Shown here piece after piece: positions 9,581 through 17,623 of a stretch of DNA of 64,000 nt (positions are counted from its first letter, which is position 1; each line of letters opens with the position of its first letter). A model generated the notes under the pieces. The model did not search any database. It was not told where the DNA came from and saw only the letters and a program-made list of their open reading frames with translations. The translations under genes were made by a program, and so were the position numbers. Source of the stretch: Methylophilus rhizosphaerae (GTDB lineage: Bacteria > Pseudomonadota > Gammaproteobacteria > Burkholderiales > Methylophilaceae); contig NZ_FNFX01000001.1 in NCBI RefSeq assembly GCF_900100975.1, forward strand, positions 189,820 through 253,819. The letters are read 5' to 3'.

Positions 9581-10633
9581 ATGACTCAGCGCATTAACAT
9601 TGATGGCCGCGATATTGGTGAAGGATGCCCTCCCTACATCGTGGCCGAGATGTCAGGCAATCACAATCGTGATCTATCTAGGGCTTTACGGATTATTGAC
9701 GCAGCCAAGGCTGCAGGAGCTGATGCTGTAAAACTTCAGACTTACCGGGCAGACACTATAACAATCGATCATTACGGCGATGAGTTTATCGTCAAAGGAG
9801 GGCTCTGGAATGGACGTCGCCTCTACGAGCTTTATGAAGAAGCGCATACTCCATGGGAATGGCACGCTCCAATTTTCGAGCACGCTCGGCGAATAGGCAT
9901 CACAGTTTTTTCCTCGCCATTTGATAGTACGGCTGTTGACTTTCTCGAAGAGCTTGGGGCGCCAGCTTACAAGATTGCTTCTCCGGAACTTATCGATCTA
10001 CCGTTGATCCGCAAGGTGGCACAGACTGGCAAACCAATCGTGATGTCCACAGGGGCCGCGACGCTAGAAGAAATCGCAGAAGCCATTCAAACTGCTCGCA
10101 GTGCGGGAGTAAATGAGTTGGTGGTTTTGCATTGCACTGCAGCTTATCCTGCGCCACCTGAAGAGGCTAATTTAGCGTCCATAAAATCATTGGCAGAGCA
10201 GTTTGATGTTGTCGTTGGTCTGTCTGATCACACTTTGGGCACAACGGTATCCGCAATGGCTGTTGGATTTGGTGCAAGCTTCATAGAAAAGCATTTCACC
10301 CTTGCGCGTGCCGATGGTGGTGTGGACAGTGCTTTTTCTCTTGAGCCTCATGAACTTGCCGAGTTGGTAACGACTGCCCGAATTGCCCAAACAGCCGTAG
10401 GCAAACCGACCTTTGGGCCTACATCATCAGAGGCTAGCGTACTTCGGAATCGACGCTCTTTGTATGTGGTGAAGCCGGTGATAAAGGGCGAGGTATTAAC
10501 GTTGGACAACATTCGCTCCATCCGGCCAGCAAATGGCCTTAAACCAAAGTTTCTTGAAAGTGTGCTTGGTCGTCGAGCTGCCCGTAACCTAGCCTTTGGT
10601 GAGCCATTGAGCTTTGAGATGCTTGAGAATTGA
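9581..10633 (+). CDS. pseI: Pseudaminic acid synthase
   Basis: Condenses 2,4-diacetamido-2,4,6-trideoxy-L-altrose with PEP to give pseudaminic acid. The 350-residue protein has a NeuB TIM-barrel domain (AEMSGNHN, DAVKLQTY, YKIASPELIDLPLI, STGAATLEEI, LSDHT). A C-terminal antifreeze-like SAF domain follows (RSLYVVKPVIKGEVLTLDNIRS). The frame is open upstream inside pseF, but ATG 9581 has a GAGGAG ribosome site 7 bp before it and gives the family length. The PseG hydrolase that should supply its substrate is not seen in this window. Confidence 0.93.
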   Translation: MTQRINIDGRDIGEGCPPYIVAEMSGNHNRDLSRALRIIDAAKAAGADAVKLQTYRADTITIDHYGDEFIVKGGLWNGRRLYELYEEAHTPWEWHAPIFEHARRIGITVFSSPFDSTAVDFLEELGAPAYKIASPELIDLPLIRKVAQTGKPIVMSTGAATLEEIAEAIQTARSAGVNELVVLHCTAAYPAPPEEANLASIKSLAEQFDVVVGLSDHTLGTTVSAMAVGFGASFIEKHFTLARADGGVDSAFSLEPHELAELVTTARIAQTAVGKPTFGPTSSEASVLRNRRSLYVVKPVIKGEVLTLDNIRSIRPANGLKPKFLESVLGRRAARNLAFGEPLSFEMLEN

Positions 10634-10664
10634 ACGAATACATTACAAAACGAAGGTCCTGCCC

Positions 10665-11567
10665 ATGAAAGACTCAAGACTAAAACGACATGAACTTGGT
10701 TTTCTGCAAGTTGCCGACAAGCCATCGCCGGAAGAATTAGCTTCATATTATAAAAACACCTACTTTCAAAACGAAAAGGCCAATTATCGTAAAAGCTATT
10801 CGTCGCTTGAGTTAGAGGTAATTGCGCTGCGAATTGCTCAGCGCGATGCTCAGGCCCAAGCACTGTATGGGCGCGATGACGCTTGCAGTATGCTAGATGT
10901 GGGTTGTGGTGAAGGATTTGTTCTTAAACATTACCTTTCTAAGGGTTGGCAGGTTACGGGCATTGATTTCAGTCGTGCGGGCGTCGAGCAGATGAATCCA
11001 GATTGCTTACCATTTGTCCAGCAGGGTGACATATTCCAGTTACTGGATGCCCAGATCGCTGCTGGCAATAAGTACGATCTCGTTTGGCTTGGTAATGTTC
11101 TTGAACATGTACTGGATCCTTTGGGTCTTCTGCATTCATTGCGTCAAATAGTTGCCTCTAATGGTCTGCTTGTGGTGACTGTGCCCAATGATGGCAATCT
11201 CTACCATGAATCTTTGCTGGAAAATGGTGATATCCCTCAGCCGCCCTTTTGGATTGCTATCCCTGACCACATCAGTTACTTCACTAGCGAGAGTCTAAAG
11301 CGTGCTGTATTTGCGACAGGATGGAATTTTCTTGCCTTACAGAGTGACTTTCCGATTGACTGGTATCTCGCCCATGAGGGCTCTAACTATGTAGCCGACA
11401 GATCGCGTGGTCCCGCTGCTCATCAGGCTCGCTTACGCCTAGAGCACCTAATCGGCCAGGCCGGCCCAGCTGCGGCCAATAGATTTTATGCTTCTTTAGC
11501 CGAGGTTGGCTTGGGTCGCAACATGATAGCTTATCTGCAACCTCTACCTGAAAGTCAAACGATATGA
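10665..11567 (+). CDS. Class I SAM-dependent methyltransferase (glycan cluster)
   Basis: A 300-residue protein with the SAM-binding motif LDVGCGEG at 77-84, the acidic strand GIDFS and the post-motif VLEHVLDPLGLL. This is the usual Methyltransf_11/12 layout seen in LPS and O-antigen clusters. I prefer ATG 10665, which has a GAAGG ribosome site 8 bp upstream; an earlier in-frame ATG at 10614 lies inside pseI. The 3' end overlaps the next gene by 4 bp (ATGA). The substrate is unknown; sugar or lipid-linked glycan is inferred from context. Confidence 0.75.
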   Translation: MKDSRLKRHELGFLQVADKPSPEELASYYKNTYFQNEKANYRKSYSSLELEVIALRIAQRDAQAQALYGRDDACSMLDVGCGEGFVLKHYLSKGWQVTGIDFSRAGVEQMNPDCLPFVQQGDIFQLLDAQIAAGNKYDLVWLGNVLEHVLDPLGLLHSLRQIVASNGLLVVTVPNDGNLYHESLLENGDIPQPPFWIAIPDHISYFTSESLKRAVFATGWNFLALQSDFPIDWYLAHEGSNYVADRSRGPAAHQARLRLEHLIGQAGPAAANRFYASLAEVGLGRNMIAYLQPLPESQTI

Positions 11568-12319
11568 CACAAGACAAAACCATACGCACTCTTGGCGGTT
11601 CTACGACCACTGAAACCGAACGCAAACTTGAATTAACTAAGGGTTTACGTAACTCGCAAATTCCTGACAGGGAGCTTCTCGACAACCTCGGACTCTATCT
11701 CACACGTCAGACCCTGTCGCGTATCAATTTTATGCAAAAAATATATGAGTTGATCATTCCAGTCCATGGGGTGGTTATGGAGTTCGGGGTACGCTGGGGG
11801 CAAAACATGGCATTATTTTCATCGTTGAGGGGTATCCACGAGCCATTTAATTACAACCGCCGCATCATCGGTTTCGATACTTTCGAGGGCTTCCCATCTG
11901 TCGCAGCCGAGGATGGAGAGCTGGTCAAAGCAGGTGACTATGCAGTGGCTGATGGATGGATGCAAGAGCTCGATACGATTTTAGACTTACATAGTCAAGG
12001 ATCTCCAATTCCACACAAAAAAAAGCACGAACTGGTAAAAGGCGACGCTACAGTAACTTTGCCAGGATATCTGCGAGAACATCCCGAAACGGTGATTGCA
12101 CTGGCATATTTCGACTTTGATCTTTATAAACCAACCCGGGATTGCTTGGAAGCCATATTGCCGTACCTAACAAAAGGCAGTGTGTTAGCTTTCGATGAAT
12201 TGAACACCCCTGAGTTTCCCGGGGAAACTATCGCTGTACGTGAAGTGTTTGGTTTACAGAAATATGCAATTCGCAGAGACCCATCAAACCCATTGACTTC
12301 ATACCTGATCATAGATTAA
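11564..12319 (+). CDS. TylF/MycF-family O-methyltransferase
   Basis: The 251-residue protein matches the TylF (macrocin O-methyltransferase) family. It has the SAM motif MEFGVRWGQN at 72-81, GFDTFEGFP, and the metal- and acceptor-site strings AYFDFDLYKPT and LAFDELNTPEFPGE. Family members are Mg2+-dependent sugar O-methyltransferases. In bacteria with surface glycans they often sit in O-antigen or flagellar glycosylation islands. Overlap with the gene before (ATGA) and a shared base with the next gene indicate one transcript. It is the third methyltransferase of the pse segment. Confidence 0.82.
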   Translation: MTQDKTIRTLGGSTTTETERKLELTKGLRNSQIPDRELLDNLGLYLTRQTLSRINFMQKIYELIIPVHGVVMEFGVRWGQNMALFSSLRGIHEPFNYNRRIIGFDTFEGFPSVAAEDGELVKAGDYAVADGWMQELDTILDLHSQGSPIPHKKKHELVKGDATVTLPGYLREHPETVIALAYFDFDLYKPTRDCLEAILPYLTKGSVLAFDELNTPEFPGETIAVREVFGLQKYAIRRDPSNPLTSYLIID

Positions 12320-13869
12320 TGATTAACGCGCACGATTATAAAGTGATGCTGCGTTCGCAACTTCACGATGGTGATTTAACGTTGCGAGCAGTAGGTCCGC
12401 AGGATATTGAGTCCATACGCCAGTGGCGCAATGCACAAATGGATGTGCTCCGACAAAGTACTGCTATTAGCTTCGAAGAGCAGAAAAGTTACTTTGCTGA
12501 GCATATCTGGCCAGATAAGGATTCATTGAATCCTCGGCAGATTCTTCTAGCCATTGAACAACACGGGGAATTAATCGGATATGGAGGGTTGGTACATATC
12601 TCTTGGCCTTATCGGAGGGGAGAGATATCTTTTCTCCTTAATCCCAGTCTCGAGCAAAGTCATAAAGTACTTAGGGATATATTCTCACGCTACCTGATGA
12701 TGATTCAGAGTTTTGCATTTGAAGATATTAAATTGCACAGATTGACTACAGAAACCTATGAACATCGCGTATTGCATATTGAAATACTTGAATCAGTCGG
12801 TTTTAAGCTGGAAGGACGGCTACGAGAGCATATAATCGTTGACGGCAAACTAAGAAATTCCCTGTTGCACGCATCGCTCGCGAATGAATGGTGTGGCCGC
12901 CGCAATTCAAACAGTCTTTTAGGAGTAATTGTTACATCAGCATCTAGAAAAGTGCCCCTCATTCGCGCATTGAAGGATGCCACGTTTAGACTCAGTCGCA
13001 ATACACAGGTGATTGCGGGAGATATTGATCCTCTATCTATAGCCAGATTAGAAGCCGACGACTTCTGGCAGATGCCTCGTCTAGGCGATGAGACAATAAG
13101 CGACCTCATAGAAGGGTGCCTGTCTCGCGGTATTTCGATCGTATTGCCTACTCGTGATGGTGAATTGGAGTTCTGGGCTCGCCATCGCGAGGCATTTTCT
13201 CAGGCTGGTATCGAAGTGATTGTATCTTCATCCGAATCCATTGCGCGTTGTCGTGACAAGTTGGCATTTGCTAGCTTCGGTTGTGATGCTGGTCTACCCA
13301 TGATACCTGCCTCCAAGTCGCCTGATATATTTGGTGATATCCCGCTGGTGGTAAAAGAGCGCTATGGTTCGGCTTCTCGTGGTCTTGGACTCAATATGAC
13401 TCTAGCTACAGCCCTTGAACACGCCCGAGATCTGGAGGAGCCAATATTTCAACCGTTAGTGCCAGGGCCTGAAATCAGTATTGATGGATGGGTGGATAAA
13501 CATGGAATAGTGGCAGGCGTTGTTTTAAGACGGCGGGATCGAGTGATATCGGGCGAGTCGCAGGTGACTACCACCTTTACCGACACTGCTTTGGAAGAGC
13601 AAGCGACACAAGTTCTTACGGCGTTGCAATTGCGAGGGCCAGTAGTCATGCAAGCCATCGTTGACGAAGGAAAATTGCATGTCATCGAATGCAATCCTCG
13701 CTTTGGCGGAGCCTCCACTGCAGCTATCGCGGTCGGACTGGATTCCTTGTATTGGAGCGTTGCCGAAGCTTTGGATGAATTGGATTCGCCTGTATTCAAA
13801 AGAGTACCGGGTGAAGTTAGACAGATTCGCATGCCAGTTGACCGAGTGATCCATGATCCTGATCTTTGA
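12319..13869 (+). CDS. GNAT acetyltransferase / ATP-grasp fusion protein (PseH-like N-terminus)
   Basis: A 516-residue two-domain protein. Residues about 15-195 are a GNAT N-acyltransferase (LTLRAVGPQDIESIRQWRN start, EISFLLNPSL, ILESVGFKLEGRLREHIIVDGK end), of the type that includes PseH and RimJ-like sugar-amine acetyltransferases. Residues about 205-510 are an ATP-grasp domain with VVKERYGSASRGLG, the Mg-binding string HVIECNPRFGGAST and a carbamoyl-phosphate-synthase-like order of motifs. Within a pse cluster that has no separate pseH, the first half may acetylate the PseC product. The ATP-grasp half would then form an amide or similar bond on the sugar amine. The 3' end overlaps the HAD gene by 17 bp. 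Function is inference; the domain calls are firm. Confidence 0.75.
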   Translation: MINAHDYKVMLRSQLHDGDLTLRAVGPQDIESIRQWRNAQMDVLRQSTAISFEEQKSYFAEHIWPDKDSLNPRQILLAIEQHGELIGYGGLVHISWPYRRGEISFLLNPSLEQSHKVLRDIFSRYLMMIQSFAFEDIKLHRLTTETYEHRVLHIEILESVGFKLEGRLREHIIVDGKLRNSLLHASLANEWCGRRNSNSLLGVIVTSASRKVPLIRALKDATFRLSRNTQVIAGDIDPLSIARLEADDFWQMPRLGDETISDLIEGCLSRGISIVLPTRDGELEFWARHREAFSQAGIEVIVSSSESIARCRDKLAFASFGCDAGLPMIPASKSPDIFGDIPLVVKERYGSASRGLGLNMTLATALEHARDLEEPIFQPLVPGPEISIDGWVDKHGIVAGVVLRRRDRVISGESQVTTTFTDTALEEQATQVLTALQLRGPVVMQAIVDEGKLHVIECNPRFGGASTAAIAVGLDSLYWSVAEALDELDSPVFKRVPGEVRQIRMPVDRVIHDPDL

Positions 13870-14530
13870 TCTCGATGATACCCTTTATGACGAGATGACC
13901 TACGTCATGAGTGGCCTTAGAGCCGTTGCGCGGTTCGGAGAAACAACATTCGGTTGGGATGCTGCTCAGTCATTGGCCTTCATGCAGGCTCATTTGTTAA
14001 AACATGGAAGAGGGAAAATATTTGATGAATGGCTCAGGTATCACGGCAGATTCTCGAGTGCCCGCGTGGCTACATGCATACGTGTATATAGACACCATCA
14101 ACCTGAGATTGAACTCTTTCCAACTGCATTGAAATTGATACAGCTTTATCAAAAGAAGTCGCCTTTGTATCTTGTTACCGATGGTCATAAGGTGGCACAG
14201 AAACAGAAGGTTAGCGCATTAAAACTAGAGGCCATGTTTAAGCGCATCTTTATCACGCATCGCTTTGGAATTCAAAACGCCAAACCATCGTTGCATTGCT
14301 TTGACATTATTCGTAAAACGGAGTGCCGCGATTGGTCTAGTATAGTCTATGTGGGTGATAACCCTACGAAGGATTTTGTGAATCTCAACGAGATGGGAGC
14401 ATTAACTATAAGGGTTAGCACTGGTTCACATGCGACAGCAATTGCCCAACCGGGGTATGACGCACGTGTGACAATCCCTGATCTCACGCACCTCCCTGCA
14501 ACCTTAAATATGTGGAAAGAGCGAGTATAA
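13853..14530 (+). CDS. HAD-superfamily hydrolase (phosphatase-like), partner of the ATP-grasp protein
   Basis: A 225-residue haloacid-dehalogenase-fold protein. Motif I is DLDDT with nucleophile D6 and acid D8. Motif II is the T in LVTDG, and motif IV is YVGDNPTKDF. An alpha-helical cap lies between motifs I and II, as in the PGP/YjjG-type phosphatases. It overlaps the ATP-grasp gene by 17 bp, which suggests coupled translation and a joint pathway, for example removing phosphate from an intermediate. The substrate is unknown. Downstream DNA becomes AT-rich at once, so this gene is the right edge of the pse segment. Confidence 0.8.
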   Translation: MILIFDLDDTLYDEMTYVMSGLRAVARFGETTFGWDAAQSLAFMQAHLLKHGRGKIFDEWLRYHGRFSSARVATCIRVYRHHQPEIELFPTALKLIQLYQKKSPLYLVTDGHKVAQKQKVSALKLEAMFKRIFITHRFGIQNAKPSLHCFDIIRKTECRDWSSIVYVGDNPTKDFVNLNEMGALTIRVSTGSHATAIAQPGYDARVTIPDLTHLPATLNMWKERV

Positions 14531-14755
14531 GTGTGCTTATTGCTGACTCCGCAGAAATCCAATAAGCCATGGACATCGCGCGCGATGTGGACTGCAAAGA
14601 TGAATATACCTACAGCTAGATATGCTAAATATTCTTTGGATCACTTAAGTTCCAATTATGTAAAAAATCACATTAAGTTTATTGATAAAGTTTTTACTGA
14701 CAAGCTTAATTAAAGCTATACATGACTTGATTGATCTCTTAAAAATAGAAACAGT

Positions 14756-15775
14756 ATGACTAGCCAAATAACCACCCCACTCTTCTTTTCCAAATCTTTA
14801 CCGGAGGAGTTACAAAAGCTAATTTTGCCTTATACAAACCATATAAAAGTCAGAAGTGAACCTGACTTTTATGGCACAAGTAAAATTCTGTCTGACAAAT
14901 TGAATTTGAAATATACGCCTCGTTCATTTTCCTCTTGGTCTCATGGAGCACCAATAACAAGGCTTAAATTCTCAGAGCAAGTTATTTGGAATAATAACTG
15001 GGTCAAGCATAGACTTGTTTCTAATTCAAGAATTAAATTATTTTTGGAATCTAAAGGAATAGATAAAGTACGTGCAATTGGCTCACCAATAATATATGTA
15101 GATGGGAATCAGGTAATACGTAAAGAAAATAGTGTATTAATAATGCTTGCGCACTCACTTTCTTATGCGACATTTGATAGAAGTTTTCAACAGGCAATCG
15201 AATTTTCAAAGAAATTGGTAGGTGAAGGAAAATATGTTTGCTTTTGTGTCCATTCCGATTGTTTTGCTGAGAACAAGATTACGTCTGAACTTGATAAACA
15301 CAATATAGACTGGTTTGTTGGCTCCTCTGTAAGCGATGTGAATTCTCTTAGAAGGATGAGAAATATATTTGAGTATTTTGAAGTAGTAGGAAGTGACGCT
15401 CTTGGCTCACATTTTCTTTACTCTCAGCTATTTGGATCAAAATTCTTTTTCATGAAGCCTTATTTCGAGTATAAAGCAGAGTTTTTTAAAAATGATCCTA
15501 ATTGGGCTAGCAAACAAGAAGCGTTCACTCATACATTAATGGAGTATAGCGAAGCCGTCGTAAAGGCAAGGCACCCCAAATATTTTGAGGGGTACCATAA
15601 CGCTTTATGCAATAAAGAAATGGCAGAAAGAGAGTGTGGTATATCAGAGAAACTTGAACCAGATGAGGTTGCAGAGCTATTGGGCTGGAATACAAAGGAT
15701 CAAATTATTTGCTCATTACCTTATTATGGGTCAAAACTTGCAAGTAAAATCAAAGCTAAAATTACACGGACTTAA
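14756..15775 (+). CDS. Uncharacterised surface-glycan cluster protein, possibly a GT-B-like transferase
   Basis: A 339-residue protein that I cannot assign to a named family. It has no signal peptide or clear membrane helix. Its alternating hydrophobic strands (VRAIGSPIIYVDG, SVLIMLAHSL, KYVCFCVHSD, EYFEVVGSDALGSHF) recall the two-Rossmann layout of polysaccharide transferases, with a late GSHFLYSQLFG segment like an acceptor or nucleotide loop. The gene is strikingly AT-rich (by hand count about 34% G+C at 15061-15180) compared with its neighbours, a sign of recent transfer. About 225 bp without a credible gene precede it. Confidence 0.6.
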   Translation: MTSQITTPLFFSKSLPEELQKLILPYTNHIKVRSEPDFYGTSKILSDKLNLKYTPRSFSSWSHGAPITRLKFSEQVIWNNNWVKHRLVSNSRIKLFLESKGIDKVRAIGSPIIYVDGNQVIRKENSVLIMLAHSLSYATFDRSFQQAIEFSKKLVGEGKYVCFCVHSDCFAENKITSELDKHNIDWFVGSSVSDVNSLRRMRNIFEYFEVVGSDALGSHFLYSQLFGSKFFFMKPYFEYKAEFFKNDPNWASKQEAFTHTLMEYSEAVVKARHPKYFEGYHNALCNKEMAERECGISEKLEPDEVAELLGWNTKDQIICSLPYYGSKLASKIKAKITRT

Positions 15776-16697
15776 CTCTAAATTGCGAATACTAAATAAA
15801 ATTAAACAGGCTTTTCTTCTACTCACAAACTTAGAGTCCAGGCTTGATAATATCCAAAATGCGCTTGGCAGAATTGAGGCAAAAACTAATGCCAGTCAAC
15901 CCTCCAAGAAACTTTCGGATGTGGAATTCAAGGTATTCTCGCAATGGGGTGAAGATGGAATTCTTCAATTCCTCATATCCAACCTCGAAATTAAGAATAA
16001 GGTTTTTGTCGAGTTTGGTGTAGAAACCTATAGGGAATCCAATACACGCTTTTTGTTAATGAATAACAACTGGTCTGGTTTGGTACTCGATGGTTCACGA
16101 AAAAATATTGACTACATTAAATCAGACTCGATTTATTGGAAGTACAACCTTAAAGCTGATTGCGCCTTTATCGATCGAGACAACATCAATAAATTGATTG
16201 AGAGAAATGGACTTGCAGGTGAAATCGGACTTTTATCAGTTGATATTGATGGTAACGACTACTGGGTATGGCAAGCGATTACTGTCATCAATCCTGTGAT
16301 TGTCGTTTGTGAATACAATAGTTTGTGGGGTGCTAAAGACGCAGTCAGCACGCCTTATGACGCTAATTTTGTTAGAAGCAATAAACATTATTCGAATTTA
16401 TACTACGGAGCTTCAATAAAAGCTTTGAATGATTTGGCTATCAGTAAAGGATACTCCCTAGTTGGTGGTAATAGTGCTGGTAATAATGTTTTCTTTGTCA
16501 GAAACGATATGATGATGGGAAGCATTGAACCTGTAACGGTTGAAGATGCCTGGGTTCAGTCCCAATTCAGAGAGTCCAGAGACCCTCAAGGTAATCTGAC
16601 TTATTTAGATTTCGAAGTACGGAAATCATTACTAGGTGACCTGCCCTTAGCCGAGGTAAATACTGGGCAATTAATTAAAGTTCGTGACCTTAAATGA
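15726..16697 (+). CDS. FkbM-like methyltransferase-fold protein
   Basis: I prefer ATG 15726, giving 323 residues and a 50-bp overlap with the gene before; an in-frame ATG at 15585 would overlap by 190 bp. A short coiled-coil-like N-terminus (about 30-60) is followed by a Rossmann core with VFSQWGEDGILQFLI, VFVEFGVETYRESNTRFL and LLSVDIDGNDYWVW. The pattern resembles FkbM-type SAM methyltransferases, although the motif I loop is atypical. Such proteins occur in O-antigen and capsule clusters with no known substrate. It is AT-rich like its neighbour. Its stop overlaps the next gene by 4 bp. Confidence 0.6.
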   Translation: MGQNLQVKSKLKLHGLNSKLRILNKIKQAFLLLTNLESRLDNIQNALGRIEAKTNASQPSKKLSDVEFKVFSQWGEDGILQFLISNLEIKNKVFVEFGVETYRESNTRFLLMNNNWSGLVLDGSRKNIDYIKSDSIYWKYNLKADCAFIDRDNINKLIERNGLAGEIGLLSVDIDGNDYWVWQAITVINPVIVVCEYNSLWGAKDAVSTPYDANFVRSNKHYSNLYYGASIKALNDLAISKGYSLVGGNSAGNNVFFVRNDMMMGSIEPVTVEDAWVQSQFRESRDPQGNLTYLDFEVRKSLLGDLPLAEVNTGQLIKVRDLK

Positions 16698-17623
16698 GCT
16701 CAATCTGGATAACAGGCGGGAAAGGCTTTATAGGCCGCCATCTTGCGCAATTCGTTGCTGGCAACTCACAAACTGTACATGGGCTTGGACACGGTGCATG
16801 GGTTGAGGACGAATTCTCAGCCTGTGGCTTTAAAAGCTGGCTCAATGCGGAAATAGATTTTGCCAGTTTGAGTCACTTGGCAGCAAGTTCAGGCCTCCCC
16901 GATATTATTTTCCATTTGGCTGGTGGTTCGGCTGTTGGCCCCTCTATTCAAAACCCTTATGAAGATTTTCAGCGTACTGTAGAAACAACAGCGCGGTTAT
17001 TGGAATGGGTGCGCCAGCACTCTCACCAAACCAGAGTAATTGGTGCCTCAAGTGCAGCTGTTTACGGATCGGGATTTTCCACGCCTATCCCTGAAAATAC
17101 GCATGCAATGCCCTTTTCACCCTATGGCTTCCACAAGGCAATGCTAGAAAAACTGTTTGATTCCTACCGTGAAACGTATGGATTAAAACTGGGTATTGTG
17201 AGGCTGTACTCCATCTATGGCCCTGGACTGGAAAAACAGCTCTTATGGGATATATGCCAGAAACTCGAAAAGTCAGCTAACGGTGAAATTCTCTTGCACG
17301 GAACCGGACAGGAGTTACGAGACTGGTTACACATCAAAGACACCTGTAGTCTGCTATGGAAAGTTGCCACTTTGCCTGATTTACCGCAGGTGATTAATGG
17401 AGGCACAGGTAAATCCACCAGTATTTTTGATATTGCCCATCTTGTTTCAGATGCATGGGGAGAGAAACATAAAGTGGTGTTTAATGGCATTGGCCGCAAA
17501 GGCGACCCGGCTTCACTTGTCGCCGACACAACGTTATCACAGCAACTTGGCTATACTCCCTCAATCAACATTCAAGATGGCATCAAGGGCGTGGTTCACT
17601 GGTATCGGGAAAGATCACGTTGA
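16694..17623 (+). CDS. NAD(P)-dependent sugar epimerase/dehydratase (SDR)
   Basis: A 309-residue extended SDR with the nucleotide motif GGKGFIG at 8-14, a GASSAAVYG strand carrying the catalytic Ser, and Y144-x-x-x-K148. It acts on a nucleotide-sugar, but epimerase, dehydratase or reductase cannot be separated by sequence reading alone. It overlaps both neighbours by a few bases, so it is part of one operon with the following glycosyltransferases. G+C content returns to the level of the flanking genes here. Confidence 0.8.
   Translation: MSSIWITGGKGFIGRHLAQFVAGNSQTVHGLGHGAWVEDEFSACGFKSWLNAEIDFASLSHLAASSGLPDIIFHLAGGSAVGPSIQNPYEDFQRTVETTARLLEWVRQHSHQTRVIGASSAAVYGSGFSTPIPENTHAMPFSPYGFHKAMLEKLFDSYRETYGLKLGIVRLYSIYGPGLEKQLLWDICQKLEKSANGEILLHGTGQELRDWLHIKDTCSLLWKVATLPDLPQVINGGTGKSTSIFDIAHLVSDAWGEKHKVVFNGIGRKGDPASLVADTTLSQQLGYTPSINIQDGIKGVVHWYRERSR

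Noticed and set aside
14531-14713. 60-codon open frame after the HAD gene
   Set aside because: AT-rich with no similarity I recognise, no ribosome site, and in a gap that looks non-coding; could be a remnant but is not supported.
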